In this document: positions 10,972 through 20,574 of the stretch, one piece after another | Layout of the letters: every line of letters begins with the position of its first letter | How positions within the stretch are numbered: position 1 is the stretch's first letter | Source of the DNA: Mucidula mucida | Lineage: Eukaryota > Basidiomycota > Agaricomycetes > Agaricales > Physalacriaceae | DNA: 64,000 bases | Assembly (NCBI GenBank): GCA_015501055.1 | Contig: JADNYV010000001.1 | Coordinates: 558,001-622,000 of the forward strand | Reading direction: 5' to 3' | Notes under the pieces: generated by a model | Told to the model about the DNA's origin: nothing | The model's input: only the letters and a program-made list of their open reading frames with translations | Databases searched by the model: none | Translations under genes and position numbers: made by a program

Positions 10972-12737
10972 ATGGACTCCAGCTACGCTTTCTTACGATC
11001 TTCGCTGGGGTTTCCCGCGGAAGGCTTAGGCCGTGCAGAGCCTGCTACACGTGCAAGAAAATCGTCTCTGAAAATTAACGCGTTGCTCCTGGTTCTCATC
11101 TCCCTTGCAACGCTCGCTCTCGTCTCTCTGTGGTACTCGCAGTCTTCTTCAGAGTCGAATGATCTTGCCTCGTCTGGGAAACCTGCACCCTGGGATGCGC
11201 GCGTGTTACGCGCCAGCCCTGGAAAGCATTTCAGAGGTGCGCGATCTTGCAGAACATGCAATGACTCAACCGTACTCATTCTTGCAGATGCTATACGACC
11301 TGACGTCAAGTACATCACTTCGTGGCCTGCTGCAGGTTGGAGTAAGCATCCATCAATCTTGCTTTCCGGTATATATTTACGCGTCGTTCGCAAGCAAACG
11401 ATGTAATGACAATGGTTCGTACTCTCTTTTCTGCCTTTATGTTTTATTCTTCTACTTCTTAGGCAAACATGATCTATCTTGGAGTTATCACGGAGAGAGT
11501 CCCAATTCTTCCTCCATTCACGCCATCACACGTTCTACAAGACGGAGAAGCATGGGTCCTTCCCTTTGGCGAAGTCTTCGACGTTCCACGGATGCAGAAA
11601 GCCATGAACATTCCCATACTTGAATGGCACGATGTCAAACGCGAAGAAGACGGGGAACGCGATGAGCTCGGGTGCTGGAACATCTGGGAAGTGACCCAGC
11701 ACCGGGAGGCATTTCCTCGATACAGCAGCATCCCCGATTATCTCAATCTTGGTCTGTGTGTCGTGACAATAGCCTCAATTCTACTCTCCATTGACGCACC
11801 GCAACAGATATTTCATACACACTGGCGCCGAATTGGGTCAAGTTATGGGCTAACGTCGACTCGGATCCTCATGCAACATTCTGGTCGTTAGCGCGACTTG
11901 GCTATTCAGAAACGCGCGACGTCAATCTGCGCCCTCCCCGTTTCTCACCGTACAACGTCTCTCTTCCCCCGGACGAGCAGCTCCTCTGTTATGATTATCT
12001 GTATTATGTCTGTGCTCAACAGGTAATTACATTCCTCAGCCTGCAGTTGCTGTACTCAATGTGGTTTTTGACAGCCTTACGAATATACTTGGGAGTACAG
12101 TCCAGCGTGGCGTTTTGTCGCTCAGCACATGCACTTCACTCGGAGGCTCGAGAGGCTCGCTAACTTCTATATCAATCGGGCAATTGGCATTCCGGACACT
12201 GAGCATACTCCAGCCGTAAGTCATTCTACGTTTACATCAATCAGGTGTTGAATCTATCCCAGTACATCGTTATTCATGCTCGTCACAGAGATTTCGGGGA
12301 TGTCTGCGGAGATATCCCTTTACAGGACTGTTTCGCACCGCTATCAGCCATAGCACGACGCGTTCAAGAAGTAAAGGATGAACTGTTCCAGAGGAAAGGA
12401 CTCGTCGTCAACCATGTTTTGATGACAAGTGATGAGGACGATCCCGCGTGGTGGCAAGAAGTCGCTGAACTTGGCTGGGTTAAGCCTGACCATAGCCGCA
12501 CCAGACAGGTGTATGGAACATGGTACGTTATGATACGTGAAGGAATGGAGATTAGACACTTACGTTCGAACAAGGTATCCCGTCCTCATTGACGCCGCCA
12601 TTCAGTCCGGCGCCGCCGGTTTCGTTGGAACTGCTAGATCGACCATGTCCGTCGTGGCCGCTAGGCGGGTCGCCGCATGGCAGGATGGAGCCATTCGATA
12701 TGTCGAGTGGGGTAGACCAGGAGCCGATGATCACTGA
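10972..12737 (+). CDS. O-fucosyltransferase-like type II membrane glycosyltransferase
   Basis: Exons 10972..11236, 11288..11341, 11395..11414 (20-nt microexon), 11463..11751, 11808..12022, 12075..12215, 12263..12522 and 12575..12737 give 468 aa with exact phase closure. A short basic cytosolic tail precedes one membrane helix (LLLVLISLATLALVSLWY, residues 38-55), then a lumenal domain. Motifs resembling GDP-fucose O-fucosyltransferases: VIHARHRDFGD (basic residue contacting the donor), LMTSDEDD, and near the C-terminus GFVGTARSTMSVVAARR. Family members move fucose from GDP-fucose to Ser/Thr or glycans in the Golgi/ER. The start codons of this gene and the SLC35C1-like transporter are only 232 bases apart, which supports a shared fucosylation role. 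Acceptor unknown. Confidence 0.75.
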
Positions 12738-13090
12738 ACACCCTATATACAGGGGACTTCTGAAAGCGTTGCACATGGACAGGACATTTCACTACTAACG
12801 TTAATCGCATTGTATCAGCAATTTTTGTGTTCAATAAGTCTCAAGCATCATTGCGAGTTATGCGTAACGTTACGGTGGTTTCTGCGCCACAAATAGTATG
12901 TGCCTGAATGTTGGTGAACAGCGTCTTGTTATTTTACTCCCGTCAGCAGTTTGTAAATGTCAGCCGTCCTGGACCTGCAGAAAATCTCTCTTGCTTATCG
13001 TTTGTGGCAAGGAGGACGCCAGCAAGTAAATACAATTTTGGACGCTGTCGATTTACGAATAGGCGTGAAAGCAGCAACGGAAAATCATCA
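12738..13090. other. convergent intergenic region
   Basis: These 353 bases are the shared 3' flank of the fucosyltransferase-like gene and the ketopantoate reductase gene. Nothing beyond probable 3' UTRs is seen. Confidence 0.5.
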
Positions 13091-14266
13091 TTAGAGTGCT
13101 TGGTCTAAAGGTATCGCGCTCCTTAATTTTATTAGATTATGCAACATCATGTTCCTTCCAACGAAAACATCGTAAATCGCGCCCAGTCGAATGAAGTGCC
13201 CGTTCAAGTATCTTATTTCCGTTGGCCGCCCAGATCGCAGGTCCGCCAACATGGGGGAAATGAAATTCTTCGTCTCGGAAACGTACTGCGTCACTGCACG
13301 ATGCAGCTCGTCCGGCAGAAGCTCCTGTGGCATGGTATGAGAGTATGAGGCATGATTGGTGTCGGTCATGTTTTTCATGCGAGCGTCGAGTTCGGCTTTG
13401 AAGGCGTGACTGGCTTCATGGCAGATCCTTTCGCAAATATGGACGCCTTGCGGAGAAAGGAAGATTTGGCCATTCGGACAATTCATGAGCGTCGTGAGTG
13501 GATCAACGACGGATTGGATCACCAGGCGTTTTCGTAGAGCAGTCTGCATGTCTGACATGGACACCCAGGATGCGTTCAGCTCCTCCAGTTTCAGAAGCGT
13601 CTGGACGGTGTCGTGGAGAGACTGGAAACTGGACGATTCAAAACGACTGGTAGGGACAAGATCGCTCAAGCGACCTTTGCGTTCAAAGGGAGAAACGCCA
13701 GCTTGATAGAAGCCTGCGTCGACGTCCACTTTGGTCGAGTTTGGAATGACAGCAAATTTTATCTCGCCAATACGGTTATGCACAACATTGAATTGTCCGT
13801 TACCGTAGAGACTATGCGAGTGGGTGGCGAGAACGAAATGGGGTCGGTAGGAAGGATCGGGGAAGGTAAACTTGAGAAGATCGTCGTACATGCCCATTCC
13901 ATTTTGCAGCAGAACAACAGTAGATGACGAGGTTAAGCGAGACGACAGCATGTTCAACATCGGTATTGTGCTGTACGTCCGAGACGTGACGATTAGAGAG
14001 TCGATATGGTCCTCGGGAATCGTTCTGGTCTCTTCACAAGTGGAATGGGAGGTATTCGGAATCTCAGCAGTAAATCCGGAGGCCGTATGGCGGACACCTT
14101 TACGCGCGACAGTGATGGACGCGTTGTGTACGCTGTAGAATTCGCGCATTTGCCGAGAATTGCGACGAATCGTTGTGACCGTGTCGGAGACAGGTAGGAC
14201 GCGTCGTAGGTGGTAGGCAATCAGGGAGCCCAGCGGCCCAGCGGCGCCTACAAGATGAATACGCAT
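13091..14266 (-). CDS. PAN5: 2-dehydropantoate 2-reductase (ketopantoate reductase)
   Basis: This is an intronless gene. The ATG at 14266 is preferred because it puts MRIHLVGAAGPLGS, the dinucleotide-binding glycine loop, at the very N-terminus; an in-frame ATG at 14344 would add 26 unrelated residues. From 14266 the product is 391 aa. Family features: VVLLQNGMGMYDDL, the KRLVIQSVVDPLTTLMNCPNG helix with the conserved lysine, and EIRYLNGHFIRLG near the end. The enzyme reduces 2-dehydropantoate to pantoate with NADPH, on the way to pantothenate and coenzyme A. Length is slightly above the usual 300-350 aa because of a variable loop around residues 175-215. Paralogues of this family with other substrates exist in fungi, so the exact substrate is inferred. 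Confidence 0.85.
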   Translation of the reverse strand: MRIHLVGAAGPLGSLIAYHLRRVLPVSDTVTTIRRNSRQMREFYSVHNASITVARKGVRHTASGFTAEIPNTSHSTCEETRTIPEDHIDSLIVTSRTYSTIPMLNMLSSRLTSSSTVVLLQNGMGMYDDLLKFTFPDPSYRPHFVLATHSHSLYGNGQFNVVHNRIGEIKFAVIPNSTKVDVDAGFYQAGVSPFERKGRLSDLVPTSRFESSSFQSLHDTVQTLLKLEELNASWVSMSDMQTALRKRLVIQSVVDPLTTLMNCPNGQIFLSPQGVHICERICHEASHAFKAELDARMKNMTDTNHASYSHTMPQELLPDELHRAVTQYVSETKNFISPMLADLRSGRPTEIRYLNGHFIRLGAIYDVFVGRNMMLHNLIKLRSAIPLDQAL

Positions 14267-14783
14267 TGGGCCAGCAACTATTCTGTCAGAGGCATCTGCA
14301 ACGTCGGTTGAGTACAGCACTGCTATACATAACAAGGCGCACACATTATTCCGGATTATGTAGCCACAAACAAACGCGCTACTTAGCGGAAAGCACGACT
14401 TGCAGAAGGTGTGGGAGGAAGCTTCAAAAAATGTGACCCTGAGTAGAGTCGCACGTGGCTACTTCCCACCCAGTTGTGTGCTGCATCCAAGCTGCATCGT
14501 TCTCTCATGCATTCGAGGCATTCGAATGGGATATGTAGTCCTGGAACAGCATTGTTGACAGTATCAAGTGTCTGACTCACCTCAAATCCTGAAAATCCGC
14601 CTGCAGGTATGACCTGGCGCTCATGCGGTGGGAAATGTAGCCACACTTTTGCGCGATATCGCGTGCCCCATGACCCAAATGACATCGAACCATCGATAAC
14701 GAATGACTGGCTTACTTAGCAAGACTTTTTCTGACGTTCTTGAAGGCATCCCACGACATTCTCCCGCTTCCTATCTGACCATC
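14267..14783. other. divergent intergenic region with a doubtful short reading frame
   Basis: This lies between ketopantoate reductase (-) and the first aldo-keto reductase (+). A 100-codon minus-strand frame (14685..14383) contains a plausible intron (GTGAGT near 14580, ending in CCAG), but no homology is recognisable. I treat it as non-coding promoter sequence. Confidence 0.4.
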
Positions 14784-16201
14784 ATGTCTACCATCGAGCT
14801 GAAAAGAACTGGCCAAAAGGTGAGCTTGCATGGTGCTTTACCAGGCGTGCCTTTCTTAAAACGCGATACAGATGCCTCTTGTTGGGTGAGTCGCGTCGAC
14901 ATCTATAGTGGGCTAGAGCCTTGACACGCATGACACCCAGCTTTGGCCTCTGGAAGGTTAGTTTCTGACATAAACTGCTCTTGGAAACTACTCAAGACTT
15001 CAAACCTAGGTTACCAAGTCGAGCTGCGCTGATGTGAGTAACCGACGCAAGGCGCCACTCTCTGTTGTAACAGGAATTGAAGACTGTCTATAATGCCATC
15101 AAAGAGGGCTACCGTCTTCTGGACGGTGCCGGCGACTACGGGAATGAGAAAGAGGCGGGAGAAGGCGTCAAGAGGGCTATCGCTGACGGACTCGTCAAGC
15201 GTGAAGATCTATGTGAGGCTCCTCATTCGCTGTTGACAATCAGAGTTTAATGGCGTGTCGCGCAGTCATCACCTCCAAGGTACGAATTGGAATCGTGTCT
15301 ATTTTCAACGCCTTCAAACCTCAATTTAGCTTTGGAACACATTCCACGCCAAGGAACATGTAAGAAATGCCATGAAACACGATTACTGCGTGCTAAAACA
15401 TCGTCTTAGGTCGAACAGCTTTCAAGGAAACAACTCGCATTGTGGGGTATCGACTATTTCGACTTATTCCTCATACACTTCCCCATTTCTTTGGAATACG
15501 TTGATCCTGCCCATCGCTACCCGCCTGAGTGGTGGGGAGACGACAAAAAGGTTCACCTTGGTGAGCAGATACAATCAATTGTCTTGAGATTCTGCTGTAA
15601 CAGTGGTCCTAGGCAAAGCGCCCATCCAGGAAACTTGGACGGCGTTGGAGAAGCTCGTCGACGAAGGTCTCGCCAAGAACATCGGTGTTAGCAACTTCCA
15701 GGCGCAAACCATTCTCGATATTCAACGATATGCCCGCTACGAACCTCAGGTTCTTCAAATCGAGCTTCACCCTTACCTTTCTCAAGAAGCTTTGGTCAAC
15801 TTCTCCAAGACACATAACATCGCCGTCACTGCGTACTCCTCGTTCGGTCCCCAGGGCTATGTTGAGTTGGGTATGGACAAGTCTGCACCCAGCCTCTTCG
15901 CCCACAACGCCGTCATTCAGGCAGCCACTACCCACCAAAAATCCTCGCCACAAGTCCTTTTGAGATGGGCAACGCAGCGCGGAATAGCTGTCATTCCGAA
16001 GAGCAACACTCATGAGCGGCTTGTGGAGAATCTGCAGTCCCTTGACTTTACCCTTACTGATGACGAGATCAAAGCCATCAACGGCCTGAACATCAACTTG
16101 AGGGTGCGACTGTGTTCTCGCATAAATGACCACTTACTCATTCCGTGTTCTAGCTCAACGATCCTGCAGAGATTGATCCACGCATTGCAATCTTTGCGTA
16201 A
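14784..16201 (+). CDS. XYL1: NAD(P)H-dependent aldose (D-xylose) reductase, copy 1
   Basis: Exons 14784..14819, 14872..14885, 14941..14956, 15010..15033, 15083..15212, 15266..15279, 15330..15359, 15410..15560, 15613..16103 and 16154..16201 give 317 aa, the usual length of aldo-keto reductases. Five exons are 36 nt or shorter. Catalytic residues are in place: Asp and Tyr in [13 protein letters not shown], Lys in FITSKLWN and His in LIHFPI. The cofactor loop [10 protein letters not shown] carries the Lys-Ser-Asn...Arg set that grips the 2'-phosphate of NADPH in xylose reductases. The enzyme reduces xylose to xylitol, or related aldoses. For exon 5 the acceptor at 15082 was chosen over 15073 because it restores family spacing. 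The paralogous copy 2 follows 522 bases on. Confidence 0.9.
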
Positions 16202-16723
16202 GATATGGACAGATGCAAGGGCAAGTAAACAAGGCGTGCACAATGTATATTAGCGGTGTAAGTTCGGGTCGGGATGAATGGATTGACTTTGGATCTGGAA
16301 TGTACGCGTATGCGTTGAGCCAATCGCTGGCTGAAGTGTGACCATACGCGCCAATGTCCGGTTCCAGACCAATTGATATGTTAACGCTCCAGGTCCCCTC
16401 GTCATGAGCCTTCGCGTTCTCATATACGCAGGTCTAGTCATGGCACTCGTGGTGGGCAGATTGAGGTGTTTTTAGTGGTAAAGATCCGCCTCTAATTGAA
16501 GAACATCTACAGTAGACTCGACTCTCCATGACATGATCCATCCTGATCCACTTCACCGAGAACGCGTCTGTTCGAATGGGTCGTCCTTGAGAGTTGTCTA
16601 GGCCTCGACTGGCCTTCCTATGAGCACGAGTTCGCTTCATACACGGTCCGGGGAAGAGGCTATAAGGACGACGCTCAAGCACTCTCAATCTGTCACCAGA
16701 CTTATTCCAACAGCGATTACACT
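16202..16723. other. intergenic between the two aldose reductases
   Basis: These 522 bases end in the promoter of copy 2. No reading frame is supported. Confidence 0.5.
16661..16667 (+). promoter_or_regulatory. TATA-like box upstream of aldose reductase copy 2
   Basis: TATAAGG lies 56 bases before the ATG at 16724, a plausible distance for a short 5' UTR. Confidence 0.4.
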
Positions 16724-18198
16724 ATGAGTACCATTACGTTGAAGCGTACTGGCCGTGAGGTGAGTCTATTCTGATTTCTCATGTCGTATCTGTTGGTCTG
16801 ACACGATCTTAGATGCCTCTCGTAGGGTTAGTCACCAGTCTACAGGAAACGTATCGATGCTCATGGGTTCATCACTCAGCTTTGGTACCTGGAAGGTACG
16901 TTTCCTTGCACGTCACCATAGCATGTCATGCTTAATATACGCCCAAGGTCCCTAAAGCGACATGTCCTGATGTAAATATCTTGCTTCTACTATGGATCAT
17001 GAGCTTAACAGGTGATAGACCGTATACAAGGCTATCAAAGCCGGTTACAGATTACTAGATGGAGCTGGGGACTATGGTAATGAAAAGGAAGTCGGAGAAG
17101 GTGTTCGAAAGGCGATCGATGAAGGAATTGTCAAGCGTGAAGATTTATGTGAGTATCCCTAATATTCTTCGATATTGGTTGCCGAAGTTTAACTATCTTA
17201 TCACAGTTATTACTTCCAAGGTGACGTGCACAGGGAAAGTACACGAGTAGCGTAATCTGACCGACTTGTAGCTCTGGAATACTTTCCATGACAAAGAACG
17301 GGTAAGAAGTCATGGACACAGCACTCTGCTCACCCAATGTTTACTGGTCATTTAGGTAGAACAGCTTGCAAGGAAGCAGCTGGCTGACTGGGGTCTCGAG
17401 TACTTCGACCTCTTCCTTATCCACTTCCCGATTTCTCTCGAGTATGTCGATCCTGCTCACCGTTATCCCCCAGAGTGGTGGGGCGACGACAAGAAAGTGC
17501 ATCTCGGTAAGTTGCATCCTATCATAACGAACGAGCTGACGAGCTGTTTAGGCAAGGCAACTATCCAAGAAACCTGGACGGAAATGGAGAAGCTAGTCGA
17601 CATCGGACTGGCCAAGAACATTGGCGTCAGCAATTTCCAGCCGCAGCCTATCCTCGATGTGCTCCGATACGCGCGTTACGAGCCCCAGGTCCTACAGGTC
17701 GAGATCCACCCTTACAACCCGCAAAGCCAGCTAGTCGATTTCTGCAAGGTGCACGGCATCGCGGTCACAGCGTACTCCTCTCTTGGTCCTCAAGGCTATA
17801 TTGAGATTGCGATGGACAAGTCCCTTCCCAGCTTGTTTTCTCAAAACGCGATTACGCAAGCGGCAGAAATGCACGGAATGTGTGAGTCATTTAAACGCGC
17901 GTCGACGCGCGTACACTGACCCCTTTTTTGAAAGCTTGTGCACAGGTACTGCTTCGCTGGTCTACGCAACGCGGTATCGCAGTCATTCCCAAGACAGAGT
18001 ATCCGGAGTATCTGCAGCAGAACCTGGATAATCTGCAGTTCACGCTGACGGACGAGGAGTTGAAAGCAATCAGCGATCTGAACAGGAATGTCAGGGTACG
18101 CGTGTTTCGCTACAGCTTGAATGTTGAGGGGGCTCACCGTATACCTTTAGTTGAACGATCCGGCGCTGATAGACCCTAGGTTGGCGATTTTTGCTTGA
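16724..18198 (+). CDS. aldose reductase, copy 2, with an altered cofactor loop
   Basis: Exons 16724..16759, 16813..16826, 16880..16895, 16948..16971, 17019..17148, 17207..17220, 17272..17301, 17356..17506, 17552..17881, 17935..18095 and 18151..18198 give 317 aa. Exon sizes equal those of copy 1 except that its 491-nt exon is here split (330+161) by an extra 53-nt intron. The catalytic tetrad is kept ([27 protein letters not shown]). The cofactor loop is [10 protein letters not shown]: the Ser, Asn and Arg that bind the NADPH 2'-phosphate in xylose reductases are replaced by Thr, Glu and Tyr. An acidic residue there usually disfavours NADPH, so an NADH preference is inferred. It arose by tandem duplication with copy 1. 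The substrate may be xylose or another aldose. Confidence 0.9.
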
Positions 18199-18351
18199 AA
18201 GAGGGGTCCAGAATCAGAATTGAAAGCGACGCGTGTACATTAGTTCCGCGTAATGGGCGAGAATTGACACGAATCGAATCACTTGACTGTGGATTCTGCG
18301 CAGAGCTGTGCGCGTCGGTGCCGAGGCGGCAGCTGCGCAGCGGAATTTTAA

Positions 18352-18359
18352 TATATAAA
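18352..18359 (+). promoter_or_regulatory. TATA box of the PB1-domain gene
   Basis: TATATAAA lies 36 bases before the ATG at 18396, implying either a very short leader or translation from a downstream ATG. Confidence 0.45.
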
Positions 18360-18395
18360 GAGCCTGAGGATGAAGTCATTGGGGACACTCAAAGC

Positions 18396-20574
18396 ATGGC
18401 CACTATCTTCAAGCTGAACCGAGCTAGCGAGACTCGTCGGCTCTCGTTTAACCAACTCCCTAGCTGGGATGTCCTTTCCGAGAAGATTCACACCTTGTAT
18501 GGCATTCCTGAGGACAATATGATTGGTTTGACCTACGTCGATTCGGACGGGGACAACATCACTTTATCCTCCAACGGTGAACTAGCAGACTTCTATCAGA
18601 GCTCGTACAGACCTGGTGATGTTATCAAATTCGTCGTGCAGGACCTGCGCCAGTCGCGCGCCGCCAGTGAGAGTCTCAGGTCGTTCCCAGAGACGCCTAC
18701 CGACTCCAACTCCCGCCGAAATACCTTTGGCAAGGACCCCCTTCTCCAGTTTCACATCGACGAAGATTGGCAGAGCATTCCTGCGTTCTCTAACATGTTC
18801 CATCCCGCTCAATCGCCCGAACACGGCTTCATCGAGTCGGTAACCACTATGACCGACGACGACGCGACAGCTATTCCTACCACCGACAAGGGCAAGGGCC
18901 GGGCTTACACTCCCTCATTCCATTCGACTACTTCCTCAGTCAATGGTGACGTCGAGATGTTGACCAGCACACCCAAGGCTCCCATTTCTGACTTTGGACC
19001 GTTCCCTCAGGACAAGGAATTGCCCAACCTCTACAGCGTCGCGTCGTCTACACCCCGTATGGAGAACCCTCCTCTCAAGAGGTCTCAGAACTCGGTCATT
19101 CCCTTTGTTGGCAAGGACAGCGCCAAAGGGAGCACCAAGAGCAACAGTCATGTTCCTACTCCCACGCATCGTCCTGCTACGCCCGTAGCTTCGAGTGACG
19201 AGGAAGACCCTGCTCCTGATCCACCTCTTGCGCCTTTGGAGAACCCAACCCCGCCGAATTTGGCCAACGACATTGCTTCCCTGCTCGATGCTGTGAGCAC
19301 CGTCTTCAATGCTCATCCCGAAGTGTCCGAGGGCTTCCAGAACCTCATTCGTAACGCAGCCAGCGGCACGTACTTGGGCGCTCATCGTGATGCGATTGCC
19401 AGAGCCGCGTCTGCGTATTCTCAAACCGCTCAGACTGAATTCTCTCGCGCTGAAGCAGATGCTGGCCGACGAGTTTCCGAGGCTCTTGCGTCACTGGCGC
19501 GTACTGTTGCTCAGGCGGCAGGTGTCTCGTCCGAGGAAGCCAACCATCCGAGGGATGACCCGGATTCTTTCGGAAACGACGGTGGTGCTTGGTGGACGCA
19601 TGGACCCCCGCCTCCTCCACCAGGAGGTTTCCCTCCTTTCCCGCCTCCAGGACCGCACCATGGACCACCATTCCCCGGGTTTGATGCTCCTTTCGGTCAA
19701 TTTGGTCGAGGTAGAGGTGGTGGACGCGGCGGCGGACGAGGACGTGGCGGGCCATTTGGACATTTCGGTCCTCACGCCCATCCACATCATCATGGTCCTC
19801 GTCATGGTCCGCCTCCTCGTGGCCCCCCACCACCGCCACACGGCATGTACCCACCATTCCACCCGGGCCCTCCGGAGTTCTTTAATCCACCGTCGCCGGC
19901 AGGACCTCTGGATCCCAATCGGGTCAAGGAGCTTCGAGCTGAAGTTGAAGCTGCCAAGTTGCTCTACAAGAAGCAAAAGGAGCGCTATCGTCAGGACAGG
20001 GCCGAAAGGCACAGACTGAAGCAAATGCAGCTGGAAGAGGCCCAGCAAGCGGAATCGTATGCTCAATTTCTTGTTTTCGTTGGCCCTGCTTTTACTGACT
20101 CCCTCTGCAGTTCGCTTCCACAAGAAGATCAAGTCATGGAAGACTCCTCTGTGCTTCCTCCTGCTTCACCGCGTCCGGCTTCATTTTCTCAACTTGTCAG
20201 TCAGGCTCGGGGGCGGTTCCCCGAGGTTGACCTGGTCGGCGTTGCACCGAAGCGCTCAAACACGCACAGCGGCTTCATCACCGGCAAGGACAGGGCCATT
20301 GGGCGTATCACACGGAAATTGGCTGATGTACGTTTTGACCGTCGTCTTCCTCCTCGCCATGTATTCATGCGTCACGTTCTAGATGGGTTTCACCGAGGCG
20401 GCCCACCCCAACATGGCTTCCACCATCCGTTCTCACGTCCCGGAGCACGGGGAGGTTTCGAAAGAGGTCGAGGACAATATCGTCACCACTTTTATTGAAG
20501 AGTTGGAGGAGGAAGAACCAAAGGAGGTCCAGCCGCGAGCCTCTGGCTCCTCTTCGTTGAATCAGAAGTGGTGA
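18396..20574 (+). CDS. PB1-domain protein with Gly/Pro/His-rich and RGG regions
   Basis: Exons 18396..20056, 20111..20327 and 20383..20574 give 689 aa. Residues 1-85 form a PB1 domain with the acidic OPCA motif (TYVDSDGDNITLSSNGEL), as in scaffold proteins that pair through PB1-PB1 contacts. A Ser/Thr/Pro-rich linker follows, then a helical region around residues 290-375. Next comes a low-complexity stretch with proline runs, an RGG-type segment (GRGRGGGRGGGRGRGG) and a His/Pro-rich segment. A basic coiled coil (VKELRAEVEAAKLLYKKQ onward) precedes an acidic tail (EELEEEEPKE). RGG and coiled-coil regions suggest RNA binding or assembly into condensates, which is inference. No ZZ or FW domain is seen, so it is not a plain NBR1/p62 homologue. 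Confidence 0.8.

Noticed and set aside
14383..14685. 100-codon minus-strand frame with a plausible intron between ketopantoate reductase and aldose reductase
   Set aside because: No recognisable motif, and it fills a divergent promoter gap; chance frame more likely.
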